From NCBI GenBank assembly GCA_046290815.1, contig JBKBUF010000011.1:1-64000 (forward strand): DNA of 64,000 bases. The letters are read 5' to 3'. This document shows, one piece after another, positions 35,931 through 43,989 of the stretch. A program made the position numbers and the translations under genes. Below the pieces are notes generated by a model. It was not told the origin of the DNA, searched no databases, and saw only the letters and a list, made by a program, of their open reading frames with translations. Position 1 is the stretch's first letter; the number at the start of each line of letters is the position of its first letter. This stretch comes from JBKBUF01 sp046290815 (GTDB lineage Bacteria; Bacteroidota; Bacteroidia; Cytophagales; Cytophagaceae).

Positions 35931-35993
35931 GGAATTAAATAGTGCTTATAAAAAAATAGGTTATAAGATAAATGGTTATTTGACTGATAATTA

Positions 35994-36773
35994 ATGGATA
36001 AGGTACGGGCAAAAAAATTTTTAGGGCAACATTTTCTTGTAGATCTGAATATTGCAGAAAAGATTGCAGGAAGTCTGAGCGGATATAGGAATTATACAAA
36101 AATTCTGGAAGTAGGACCCGGAATGGGGGTGCTGACAAAATTCCTTTTGGATGGTCCTTATGATGTAAGTGTTATTGAAATAGACAAAGAGTCAGTTGAA
36201 TATCTCAATAAGCACTACCCGAAATTAAATAATAAAATTTTTAGTGCTGACTTTCTGAAATTTGATTTATCGAAAGAAGAATTTAATAATATCGGATTGA
36301 TTGGTAATTTTCCTTATAACATTTCTTCTCAGATATTCTTTAAAGTACTTGAAAACAAAGACAGAATTCCTGAAGTCGTAGGTATGATTCAAAAAGAGGT
36401 GGCAGAGCGAATAGCATCAAAGGAAGGAAATAAAACATATGGTATTCTAAGTGTATTGTTGCAGGCATTTTATGATATAGAATATCTTTTTACTGTCCAT
36501 GAACATGTATTTAAACCTGCTCCTAAGGTGAAATCTGCAGTAATAAGACTAAAAAGGAACAACAGAGAAAGGTTACCTTGTAATGAGAAATTCTTTTTTA
36601 CTTTGGTGAAGCAGGGTTTTAATAACAGACGTAAAACATTGCGTAATGCATTAAAACCTCTAAATTTGCCTGCTGAAATTCAAAATCATCACTTTCTCGA
36701 TAAAAGGGCCGAACAGCTTTCAGTGGAAGATTTTATTGCCTTTGCAAAGGAGATCGAAGAAGTTAAGAAGTAA
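35994..36773 (+). CDS. rsmA: 16S rRNA (adenine(1518)-N(6)/adenine(1519)-N(6))-dimethyltransferase
   Basis: Dimethylates two adenines in the 3' hairpin of 16S rRNA during 30S maturation. The 259 residues contain the FLGQHFLVD substrate region (9-17), the SAM motif EVGPGMGVLT (39-48) and the catalytic NFPYN (105-109, variant of NLPYN). First of an apparent three-gene operon with mgtE and a dehydrogenase; the mgtE start follows by two bases. Confidence 0.95.
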   Translation: MDKVRAKKFLGQHFLVDLNIAEKIAGSLSGYRNYTKILEVGPGMGVLTKFLLDGPYDVSVIEIDKESVEYLNKHYPKLNNKIFSADFLKFDLSKEEFNNIGLIGNFPYNISSQIFFKVLENKDRIPEVVGMIQKEVAERIASKEGNKTYGILSVLLQAFYDIEYLFTVHEHVFKPAPKVKSAVIRLKRNNRERLPCNEKFFFTLVKQGFNNRRKTLRNALKPLNLPAEIQNHHFLDKRAEQLSVEDFIAFAKEIEEVKK

Positions 36774-36775
36774 TC

Positions 36776-38128
36776 ATGCAGTTCGAACTAACACATGAAA
36801 ATCTGGACCAGCTGAAAGAAGCCGTAGCTCAGAAGCAGGATGCTTTGATAATTGAAAGCATACAGGAACTTCATGCCCGGGATATTTCTGTAATACTTCA
36901 CGAACTGGAATTAGAAGAATCTCAATATATACTTTCCTTGCTTCCTCAGGACGAAGCAGGTCAGGTGATCAGGGAACTTGACCCGGATTACAGAAGGCGC
37001 TTTTTGAAGTTATTCCGTTCAGAACAAATCGCAGGCTTTATTAACTATATTGATTCTGATGACGCGGTAGATATTATCAATGAACAGCCGGTAAAAACCA
37101 GAGAAGAAGTAATTGCACTGGTGGATAACAGGGAAAAGGCTGATCACATCAGGGACCTGATTCATTATGATGAAGACTGCGCCGGTGGTCTGATGGCTAA
37201 AGAGCTTATAAGAGCCAATATCAATTGGACAGTTACTCAATGTATAGAGGAGATAAGGAGACAAACCAAAAATGTCAGCAGAATCTACTCAGTATATGTT
37301 GTGGACAATAATGATAAACTTGTCGGTATTGTTTCTCTTAAGAAAATGCTTCTTGCAGAGGATGAAACATTAATTGCCGATATTTATGAGCCGGATATTA
37401 TTTCAGTTGAAACTTTCAGAGAAGCGGAAGAGGTAGCTCAGATAATGGAAAGATACGACCTTGAAGCAGTACCTGTGGTAAATGTGCATGGAAAACTGCT
37501 GGGTAGAATTACCATCGATGATATTGTCGATGTTATCAAGGAAAGGGCAGAGCAGGACATTCAGTTAATGGCCGGTATTTCTGAACCGGTAGAGGAAGAT
37601 GATAGTGTGTGGACATTATCAAGGGCAAGATTACCATGGCTTATGATCGGTATGGCCGGAGGAATGCTTGGAGCAAGATTTATTGGCTTGTTTGAAAATG
37701 ATATAAGCCTGATACCTGCCATGGCTTTTTTTATACCTCTCATAACCGCTACAGGTGGAAATGTAGGAATACAATCCTCTTCTGTCGTGGTTCAGTCTCT
37801 TGCGAAGGAATCAGGTAAAAGTACTATAAGCTTTGAAAGGATTTTTAAGGGGTTTATGGTTGCCGCACTTAATGGAATAGTGTTAAGTGGTATAGTATTT
37901 ACAATCAATTTTTTTACCATGCCTGATTATAAACTTGCATTTGTGGTGTCACTTGCATTGCTAAGTGTTATTATACTTGCATCTTTAATGGGCACTGTTA
38001 CACCACTTATATTGGAAAAGCTGGGTTTTAATCCTGCACTGGCAGCAGGACCCTTTATAACAACAGCTAATGATCTTTTAGGGCTGGCTATTTATTTCCT
38101 GGTGGCTAAAGCATTAATGACCGTTTAA
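36776..38128 (+). CDS. mgtE: magnesium transporter MgtE
   Basis: Dimeric inner-membrane Mg2+ channel gated by cytoplasmic magnesium. The 450 residues show an N-terminal helical MgtE_N domain (about 1-130), paired CBS domains (about 135-255, with SLKKMLL and VNVHGKLLGRITIDD), a linker helix and five membrane segments (about 282-450) including ITATGGNVGIQSSS and GPFITTANDLLG, the pore motifs. It follows rsmA by two bases. Confidence 0.95.
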   Translation: MQFELTHENLDQLKEAVAQKQDALIIESIQELHARDISVILHELELEESQYILSLLPQDEAGQVIRELDPDYRRRFLKLFRSEQIAGFINYIDSDDAVDIINEQPVKTREEVIALVDNREKADHIRDLIHYDEDCAGGLMAKELIRANINWTVTQCIEEIRRQTKNVSRIYSVYVVDNNDKLVGIVSLKKMLLAEDETLIADIYEPDIISVETFREAEEVAQIMERYDLEAVPVVNVHGKLLGRITIDDIVDVIKERAEQDIQLMAGISEPVEEDDSVWTLSRARLPWLMIGMAGGMLGARFIGLFENDISLIPAMAFFIPLITATGGNVGIQSSSVVVQSLAKESGKSTISFERIFKGFMVAALNGIVLSGIVFTINFFTMPDYKLAFVVSLALLSVIILASLMGTVTPLILEKLGFNPALAAGPFITTANDLLGLAIYFLVAKALMTV

Positions 38129-38129
38129 G

Positions 38130-39068
38130 ATGAAAGGAAAAATACTTATAGTGGATACAATTCATCCATCTATTTTTCCCGAACTGGAAGCATTGGGTTT
38201 TGCTTCAGATTACTTACCTGATATTTCAAGAGGGGAAGTTCTCAAAATTATTTCGGGTTATCGTGGGATCATTGTTCGCAGCAAACTTACAATAGATGCT
38301 GATCTGTTGAAGAGAGCTTCACAATTGGAATTTATAGCCAGAGCAGGGGCAGGAGTTGATCTGATAGATGTTACAGAGGTTAATAATCGGGGAATTAAGA
38401 TATTTAATGCAGGTGAAGGTAACAGAAATGCTGTGGCTGAACATGCCATAGGTATGCTTTTATGTCTGTTAAATAAAATACATACAAGTGATCGTGAAGT
38501 GAGAAATTTTCAATGGCGAAGAGAAGAAAACCGGGGATATGAATTAGGCAAGCTTACAGTAGGTATAGTGGGCTATGGTAATACAGGTCGTGCCTTTGCT
38601 AAAAGACTTTCCGGATTTGGATGCAAGATACTTGCTTATGACAAATATCATAAGTTAACAGGTGATGAATTGGTTAAAGAGGCGGGGATGGAAGAAATAT
38701 ATTCAAATGTTGATATTCTTAGTCTTCATATACCTTTGAATATCGAGACTAAAGGAATGATAAACAAAGATTTTCTTGACAGGTTTAAGAAGAAAATCTG
38801 GCTTGTAAATACTTCAAGGGGGGAAATTGTAAAATTAAAAGACTTGAATGAGGCCCTTGATAATAGGACTGTATCAGGTGCTGCCTTAGATGTTCTGGAA
38901 AATGAAAATTTGCATAATTTGAATATTGATCAAAAACTAAATTTAGAAAATCTGGTTAAGAGAGATAACGTGGTTTTTACCCCGCATGTGGCAGGGTGGA
39001 CATTTGAATCACTGATAAAAATCAACCAGACATTGGTAGGAAAAATACGAGATCATTATGGCAGCTAG
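38130..39068 (+). CDS. D-isomer-specific 2-hydroxyacid dehydrogenase (phosphoglycerate dehydrogenase-like)
   Basis: NAD-dependent dehydrogenase, possibly the 3-phosphoglycerate dehydrogenase of serine synthesis. The 312 residues show the Rossmann loop GYGNTG (148-153) and the catalytic triad Arg230 (VNTSRGE), Glu257/259 (DVLENEN) and His286 (TPHVAGW). There is no C-terminal ACT domain, so this is the short form and substrate specificity cannot be fixed. It starts one base after mgtE. Confidence 0.85.
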   Translation: MKGKILIVDTIHPSIFPELEALGFASDYLPDISRGEVLKIISGYRGIIVRSKLTIDADLLKRASQLEFIARAGAGVDLIDVTEVNNRGIKIFNAGEGNRNAVAEHAIGMLLCLLNKIHTSDREVRNFQWRREENRGYELGKLTVGIVGYGNTGRAFAKRLSGFGCKILAYDKYHKLTGDELVKEAGMEEIYSNVDILSLHIPLNIETKGMINKDFLDRFKKKIWLVNTSRGEIVKLKDLNEALDNRTVSGAALDVLENENLHNLNIDQKLNLENLVKRDNVVFTPHVAGWTFESLIKINQTLVGKIRDHYGS

Positions 39069-39070
39069 GG

Positions 39071-39105
39071 TTGATTTTTTATTTTAAAAAAATTTTATAA
39101 TTTTA
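39071..39105 (+). promoter_or_regulatory. candidate promoter of greA-HIT
   Basis: TTG at 39071-39073 and TAATTTTA at 39098-39105, in a very AT-rich stretch. The -7 box matches TAnnTTTG at all but the last base; the spacer (24) is longer than usual. The predicted transcript would begin near 39112, at the edge of the hairpin that follows. Confidence 0.3.
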
Positions 39106-39110
39106 CATCG

Positions 39111-39135
39111 AACGGTTGAGAAAGCCGTTTTTTTT
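39111..39135 (+). terminator. weak terminator after the rsmA-mgtE-dehydrogenase unit
   Basis: A short stem AACGGT / GCCGTT (5 bp plus a G-U pair) with a seven-base loop and a nine-T run. It lies 42 bases after the dehydrogenase stop and 28 bases before the greA start. Confidence 0.6.
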
Positions 39136-39163
39136 ATTGTGTACCTGTTAACTTAAAATCGAT

Positions 39164-39634
39164 ATGGCTTACACTTACTACACTGAAGAGGGCTTAAAAA
39201 AACTTAAAGATGAATTGAATCATCTTAAGACTAAAGGCCGTTCAGAAATGGCCAAACAAATTGCTGAAGCCAGGGATAAAGGAGATTTGAGTGAAAATGC
39301 AGAATATGATGCTGCTAAAGATGCTCAGGGATTGCTGGAATTAAAGATCAGCAAACTGGAAGAAATTATTGCGAACGCCAGAGTAATTGATGAATCAAAC
39401 ATTGATTTAAGCAAAGTTTCTATACTGTCAAAAGTAAAGATCAAAAATAAAAAGACAAAGGCAATTGTGGAATACACTTTAGTGTCTGAAGAGGAAGCTG
39501 ATCTTAAAGCCGGGAAGATTTCAGTAAAATCTCCAATCGGAAAAGGATTGCTTGGTAAAAAAGTAGGTGATTCTACAGTTATAGAAATACCTGCCGGAAA
39601 ACTTGAACTTGAGATAATAGAAATCAACAGATAA
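39164..39634 (+). CDS. greA: transcription elongation factor GreA
   Basis: Rescues backtracked RNA polymerase by stimulating transcript cleavage. The 156 residues form an N-terminal coiled coil with the conserved LSENAEYDAAKDAQG segment (about 46-60, acidic tip) and a C-terminal FKBP-like domain with SPIGKGLLGKKVGD. The stop overlaps the start of the HIT gene (TAATG). Confidence 0.95.
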   Translation: MAYTYYTEEGLKKLKDELNHLKTKGRSEMAKQIAEARDKGDLSENAEYDAAKDAQGLLELKISKLEEIIANARVIDESNIDLSKVSILSKVKIKNKKTKAIVEYTLVSEEEADLKAGKISVKSPIGKGLLGKKVGDSTVIEIPAGKLELEIIEINR

Positions 39635-40032
39635 TGGCGAGTATTTTTACCAAAATAATTAATGGTGAAATTCCTGCTTATAAAGTGGCAGAGGATGAAC
39701 ATTGCCTTGCATTTCTCGATGTTTATCCTCTTGCTTTAGGACATACTCTGGTGATTCCTAAAAAAGAAATAGATTATATTTTTGATATTGATGACGAGTT
39801 GTTCACCCGTTTGCATTTGTTTAGCAAGAAGGTAGCACTTGGATTGAAGAATGCTGTTCCATGTCTCAGAGTCGCTGTTTCTGTTATAGGAATAGAAGTA
39901 CCTCATGCCCATATTCACCTCATTCCTTTGAACAGCATGGGAGATGTAAATTTTTCTAAAAATAAATTACAATTCTCTAAAGAAGTAATGGAGGAGACAG
40001 CTGATAAAATAAGAGCAAACATTAGTTTGTAA
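39634..40032 (+). CDS. HIT family nucleotide-binding hydrolase
   Basis: Histidine-triad protein of the Hint branch, 132 residues, with SIFTKIINGEIPAYK at the start and the triad HAHIHLIP near residue 91. These hydrolyse nucleoside phosphoramidates; the exact substrate is unknown. It is coupled to greA by a one-base overlap and followed by an inverted repeat that may end transcription. Confidence 0.93.
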   Translation: MASIFTKIINGEIPAYKVAEDEHCLAFLDVYPLALGHTLVIPKKEIDYIFDIDDELFTRLHLFSKKVALGLKNAVPCLRVAVSVIGIEVPHAHIHLIPLNSMGDVNFSKNKLQFSKEVMEETADKIRANISL

Positions 40033-40036
40033 ATTT

Positions 40037-40090
40037 GAAAATCGAAATTCGAAATCCGAATCATTGGTAAGGTTTCGAATTTCGATTTTC
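40037..40090. repeat. TTTCGAATTTCG-family palindromic repeat, copy B
   Basis: Perfect 18-bp arms GAAAATCGAAATTCGAAA (40037-40054) and its complement (40073-40090), with an 18-base loop, then a further GTAATTCGAATTTC. It sits between two convergent genes and can form a strong hairpin in both transcripts. Confidence 0.75.
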
Positions 40091-40106
40091 GTAATTCGAA
40101 TTTCAT

Positions 40107-41027
40107 TTAAACTTCAGTTACTTTATTCCCCACTACAAACGTCCTTTCTATACCAAGTTTCTCCGACAGGTAATGCATCAGATAACTTAACGATACAGTC
40201 GCTGTGATTGGAGAGAATTTTTCCTGGATATTCAGTTCTTCCAATATTGCTGTTTCTGCTCCTGCAGATTCTATCGTTCTTAATACTTTATTGGTTCTGT
40301 CATTGGATGGACCGTTTGTTTGAATGGCAATAACAAAACTACCTTCTGCAGTCTCTTTCGGTCCGTGGTCATATTGTGAAACTGCCATAGCCTGAAAAGG
40401 CAATTTGGTAGATTCGGATAATACAATAGAACTGTGGTATGCAGTAGGAAGGTTAGGTCCGTTACCGATTATATACAATCCGTTCAGCGATTTTTCTTTT
40501 ACTCTTTGATATATTCTTTCCGCAACTTCCTTTCCCCATCCTTCATAATTGCCCATGTTGTTCTGCAATTTGTTTAATGCAGGTCTTACGTCTATACCGG
40601 CACCGGTAAAAAGGGTAATAAGTGTATTGATATATGTCTTGGTAGAAGAGCCTTCTTCAGGGCCGGCATTAAGCAAAATAAGCTTTTCCATGTTTTTACC
40701 GGCAGCAAGCGGACTGTCCTCGTAATTGGTGATAGCTATATAACGGTCGAATAACTCCCTGCACCAAAGCGTTTCTGAACTCCTTCCGGATTGCGAAACC
40801 AATACCCCTGATGGATTTTTCTTATTAGGTACCAGATAGTTAAAATATTCAGAGGCAATATCCGGAAAGATAGGAAAACCTAAGTATTTAAGAGTCAGGC
40901 ATGCGTGATATGAAGAACCCATTCCAAGATAGGGAACGCGGAAAGGCAGTACTAAACCTCTTGATTTTTCATAACATATTTCAGCTTTTTCAGCTATTTC
41001 ATGAATTTCTTTAAGTAGGATTTCCAT
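40107..41027 (-). CDS. SIS domain sugar isomerase-like protein
   Basis: Protein of 306 residues with two SIS domains, resembling the isomerase half of GlmS or AgaS/FrlB-type deaminases: GMGSSYHA near 36, VSQSGRSSET near 77, and a second domain with GNGPNLPTAYH and YDHGPKE. It probably acts on a phosphosugar; the substrate is not identifiable. It lies two bases after ruvC on the same strand. Confidence 0.75.
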   Translation of the reverse strand: MEILLKEIHEIAEKAEICYEKSRGLVLPFRVPYLGMGSSYHACLTLKYLGFPIFPDIASEYFNYLVPNKKNPSGVLVSQSGRSSETLWCRELFDRYIAITNYEDSPLAAGKNMEKLILLNAGPEEGSSTKTYINTLITLFTGAGIDVRPALNKLQNNMGNYEGWGKEVAERIYQRVKEKSLNGLYIIGNGPNLPTAYHSSIVLSESTKLPFQAMAVSQYDHGPKETAEGSFVIAIQTNGPSNDRTNKVLRTIESAGAETAILEELNIQEKFSPITATVSLSYLMHYLSEKLGIERTFVVGNKVTEV

Positions 41028-41029
41028 AT

Positions 41030-41602
41030 CTATTTGGTTTTTTTAACGATTCTATCAGGATTATCATTTAAAAAGCTGCTCCAGTCTTTAGGTTTGTCAT
41101 TGACCACACCATTCTGAAAATGATGGCATAACGCGACAGCTAAAGCATCAGTGGCATCTAAAAGTTTAGGAGCTTCTTTAATTTTTAGTAAACGGCAAAG
41201 CATGGCCGCAACCTGTTCCTTCGATGCATTACCGTTTCCGGTCACAGATTGTTTAACTTTTTTTGGAGAATATTCCATTATCGGTACTTCCCTGGATATC
41301 GCGGCAGCAATAGCAACTCCCTGAGCCCTGCCCAATTTTAGCATAGATTGTACGTTTTTACCAAAAAATGGAGCTTCTATGGCCATTTCATCAGGGCAAT
41401 ATTCCTCGATTAATTGCGTAACTCTCTCAAATATTTTATTTAATTTTATTGCATGGTCGCTGTATTTGCTGAGATGTATTACTCCAAATTGCACCAGACT
41501 TATTTCTTTCTTGCGAATGCTGATAAGTCCATACCCCATTACCGTGGTTCCGGGATCCACACCCAAAAGTATCTTTTCCTTATCAATAGCCGTATTCTTC
41601 AT
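41030..41602 (-). CDS. ruvC: crossover junction endodeoxyribonuclease RuvC
   Basis: Holliday junction resolvase. The 190 residues keep the four acidic catalytic residues: Asp16 (GVDPGTT), Glu76 (IEAPFF), Asp149 and Asp152 (DATDALAVALCH). Length is normal with a short C-terminal extension. Its ATG (41600-41602) is only two bases from the divergent ATG at 41605, so its promoter must lie inside the neighbouring gene. Confidence 0.95.
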   Translation of the reverse strand: MKNTAIDKEKILLGVDPGTTVMGYGLISIRKKEISLVQFGVIHLSKYSDHAIKLNKIFERVTQLIEEYCPDEMAIEAPFFGKNVQSMLKLGRAQGVAIAAAISREVPIMEYSPKKVKQSVTGNGNASKEQVAAMLCRLLKIKEAPKLLDATDALAVALCHHFQNGVVNDKPKDWSSFLNDNPDRIVKKTK

Positions 41603-41604
41603 TA

Positions 41605-42594
41605 ATGCAATATAAACAGATACTACCTTGGAAAAAAGCAGGCCTGTTGAAAGAATATCAGACGGCCCTCAAAATACTTCTGTTTACTCTGTCTGCTTTT
41701 TTTATTTACAGTATTTTACGTAATAAACTTTCTCTTAGTGAAGATAATCTGAATTTTCTTCTCCTCATTATCAGTAAACATAATCTGGCATTCATTTTAG
41801 TTTTAACCTTGTTTCCGGTTAACTGGGGATTAGAAGCAATGAAATGGCAATTGCTTGCAGGAAAAATTGAATATACATCCTTCTGGTCTGCAGCAAAAGG
41901 TGTGCTTACAGGTGTAAGCCTGGGAGCTGTTACACCTCACGCTATAGGAGATTATGCCGGGAGAATACTTCAACTGAAAAGTAAAGAAAGAATTAAATCG
42001 CTTGGTGCTGTTTTCCTCAGCAGAATTGCACAGTTTTACGTTACAATTTATTTCGGAAGTATTGGTTTGTTATTTTTATTACATATTTCATATGCTCAAA
42101 AGAATTTTTTGCTGAGCTACTTAATTGTATTTTTTATCGTAATCGGCAATCTGTTTTTAATTGCAACGCTTTTACTGAAAAACAGGATATTGGCCCTGTT
42201 GTTAAACAACAGAAAGTTCAGGTTCATTACACGATACTTTCAAATAATAAAATCTTATTCCTATAGAGAGATATTCAGGGTTCTGGCATATTCCTTCCTG
42301 AGGTATATTGTGTTTTCTCTGCAGTTTATGATCCTTTTAATTGCCTTTGATGTAAATCCGGGCATATTGGAATTATTTTTAGGAGTATCCTTCGTTTTCC
42401 TATGCAAATCTGTAATACCAACTCTTTTTGATCTGGGAATAAGAGAAAGCGCCGCTTTATACTTTTTCGGATTATATCAGGTAGATCTGAATCATGTCTT
42501 ACTGGCCAGTTTAATGCTGTGGATTATTAATATTATTATTCCATCTTTTCTGGGTTTATTGTTTATTTTTAAAATGAAATTTACAGAAAAGTGA
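41605..42594 (+). CDS. lysylphosphatidylglycerol synthase-like (UPF0104) membrane protein
   Basis: Integral membrane protein of 329 residues with about eight membrane segments, matching the flippase-like transmembrane part of MprF/UPF0104 proteins (GVSLGAVTPHAIGDYAGRILQL near 100-121; FDLGIRESAALYFF near 273). Such proteins move or modify lipids in envelope synthesis. It is the first of a plus-strand run of envelope genes and overlaps the next glycosyltransferase by four bases. The start codon almost touches the ruvC start. Confidence 0.8.
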   Translation: MQYKQILPWKKAGLLKEYQTALKILLFTLSAFFIYSILRNKLSLSEDNLNFLLLIISKHNLAFILVLTLFPVNWGLEAMKWQLLAGKIEYTSFWSAAKGVLTGVSLGAVTPHAIGDYAGRILQLKSKERIKSLGAVFLSRIAQFYVTIYFGSIGLLFLLHISYAQKNFLLSYLIVFFIVIGNLFLIATLLLKNRILALLLNNRKFRFITRYFQIIKSYSYREIFRVLAYSFLRYIVFSLQFMILLIAFDVNPGILELFLGVSFVFLCKSVIPTLFDLGIRESAALYFFGLYQVDLNHVLLASLMLWIINIIIPSFLGLLFIFKMKFTEK

Positions 42595-43721
42595 TAGTAG
42601 CTTTTTCCATTATTTTTTTCAGTTATTATATTTTGATAATCATCTTCATTTTTTCCTGGGAAAGGTTAAATGTTCCATCAGTTAAATTGAATCAGGTCCC
42701 GCTTTTACGCATCACGGTAATTATTCCATGTAGAAATGAAGCCGGAAATATCATTCACCTGCTAACAGATCTTGAAAACCAGGATTTGGAAAAAGAGTTT
42801 TTTGAGGTGATAGTTGTGGATGATCAATCCAGTGATAATACTTTACAGCTGTGCCATGAATTTCAAAAAAAAACAACCTTGAAATTAAAGCTGCTTAAGA
42901 TTGAAGCGGGAAAAGATTTATGGATCTCAGGTAAGAAATATGCACTTAATTACGCAATTAATCACGCTGAAGGTGAAATAATAGTTACCACCGACGGTGA
43001 CTGCAGGGCGTTAAAATCCTGGCTTTTTTCCATCCTGCACATTTTTAGCTCAACAGATGCAATAGCTGTATCCGGACCGGTAACCTTTCATAATGAAAAC
43101 TCGCTTTTTGAAAAAATGCAAACTATGGAATTTGCCTCGCTTGTAGGTAGTGGCGCTGCAACCATAGGGCTGGGTTTTCCGACAATGTGTAATGGAGCGA
43201 ACCTGGCATTTAGAAAACAAGCTTTTCTGGAGGTAAATGGCTACAAGGGCGTAGAGAACATTCCTTCAGGAGATGATGAGTTCCTATTTCATAAGTTACA
43301 TAAGAGATACCCGGGCAAACTTTATTTTCTGAAGGATAAAAGAGCAATAATTAGTACTTATGCTAAAAGTAGTTTTCGGCAGTTTGTTTCCCAAAGGAAA
43401 AGATGGGGAAGCAAGTGGAAAAGTTACCAGTATACGGCAATCCGATTATTAGCGTTACATGTTTTTACAATTAATTTTCTGCTGATATTAAGTTTTTTAC
43501 TTAGTGTAATAAATCTTTACCCTAAGCAAGTTTTTTTATTGTTTTTCCTAGGTAAATTATTTTTTGAATTTGTATTTTTGATTAATATCATACGTTTTTT
43601 AGGCAAGAGATTTAATCCGCTTGTCTTTTTACTGACATCCCTGTTTTACCCTTTTTATGTTTGTTTTATAGCAATCGTAAGCCTGACGGGTAAATTTGAA
43701 TGGAAAGACAGAAAATTTTAA
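42591..43721 (+). CDS. family 2 glycosyltransferase, membrane-bound
   Basis: Processive-type GT-A glycosyltransferase of 376 residues: N-terminal membrane helix (about 4-22), catalytic domain with VIIPCRNEAGN, VVDDQSSDNT, TDGDC (DxD) and the acceptor motif QRKRW near 264, then about three C-terminal membrane segments. The GTG start overlaps the stop of the preceding gene (GTGA). It may add sugars to a lipid or surface polysaccharide; donor and acceptor are unknown. Confidence 0.88.
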   Translation: MIVAFSIIFFSYYILIIIFIFSWERLNVPSVKLNQVPLLRITVIIPCRNEAGNIIHLLTDLENQDLEKEFFEVIVVDDQSSDNTLQLCHEFQKKTTLKLKLLKIEAGKDLWISGKKYALNYAINHAEGEIIVTTDGDCRALKSWLFSILHIFSSTDAIAVSGPVTFHNENSLFEKMQTMEFASLVGSGAATIGLGFPTMCNGANLAFRKQAFLEVNGYKGVENIPSGDDEFLFHKLHKRYPGKLYFLKDKRAIISTYAKSSFRQFVSQRKRWGSKWKSYQYTAIRLLALHVFTINFLLILSFLLSVINLYPKQVFLLFFLGKLFFEFVFLINIIRFLGKRFNPLVFLLTSLFYPFYVCFIAIVSLTGKFEWKDRKF

Positions 43722-43987
43722 AACTGATTTCAGTGACTGACGTAGAATTTGAAATTATTGATGAACTGTATTTTGTAAAGACTTTTGGTAAACTGAAAGA
43801 TTCTTTAAAAATGCAAGAGCAAGAACTTAAAGATCATCTGATCTCACTTATTGAGAAGGGCTGGATAAAAATTTTAGATAAGGAGACTGAGGAAGAGATT
43901 GATTCCAGAGACGATTTTCAAAATAATTATATGAATTACAATTTCCTGGTTAGCAAAGCAGGTTTAATGGCACATAATAGCAGATAG
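43700..43987 (+). CDS. small conserved-looking protein of unknown function
   Basis: Soluble 95-residue protein whose start overlaps the end of the glycosyltransferase gene by 22 bases and which ends two bases before the ABC permease. The helix-rich sequence with LKDHLISLIEKGWIKIL suggests a winged-helix fold, but I cannot name a family. Tight packing supports it as a real gene. Confidence 0.6.
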   Translation: MERQKILKLISVTDVEFEIIDELYFVKTFGKLKDSLKMQEQELKDHLISLIEKGWIKILDKETEEEIDSRDDFQNNYMNYNFLVSKAGLMAHNSR

Positions 43988-43989
43988 TA

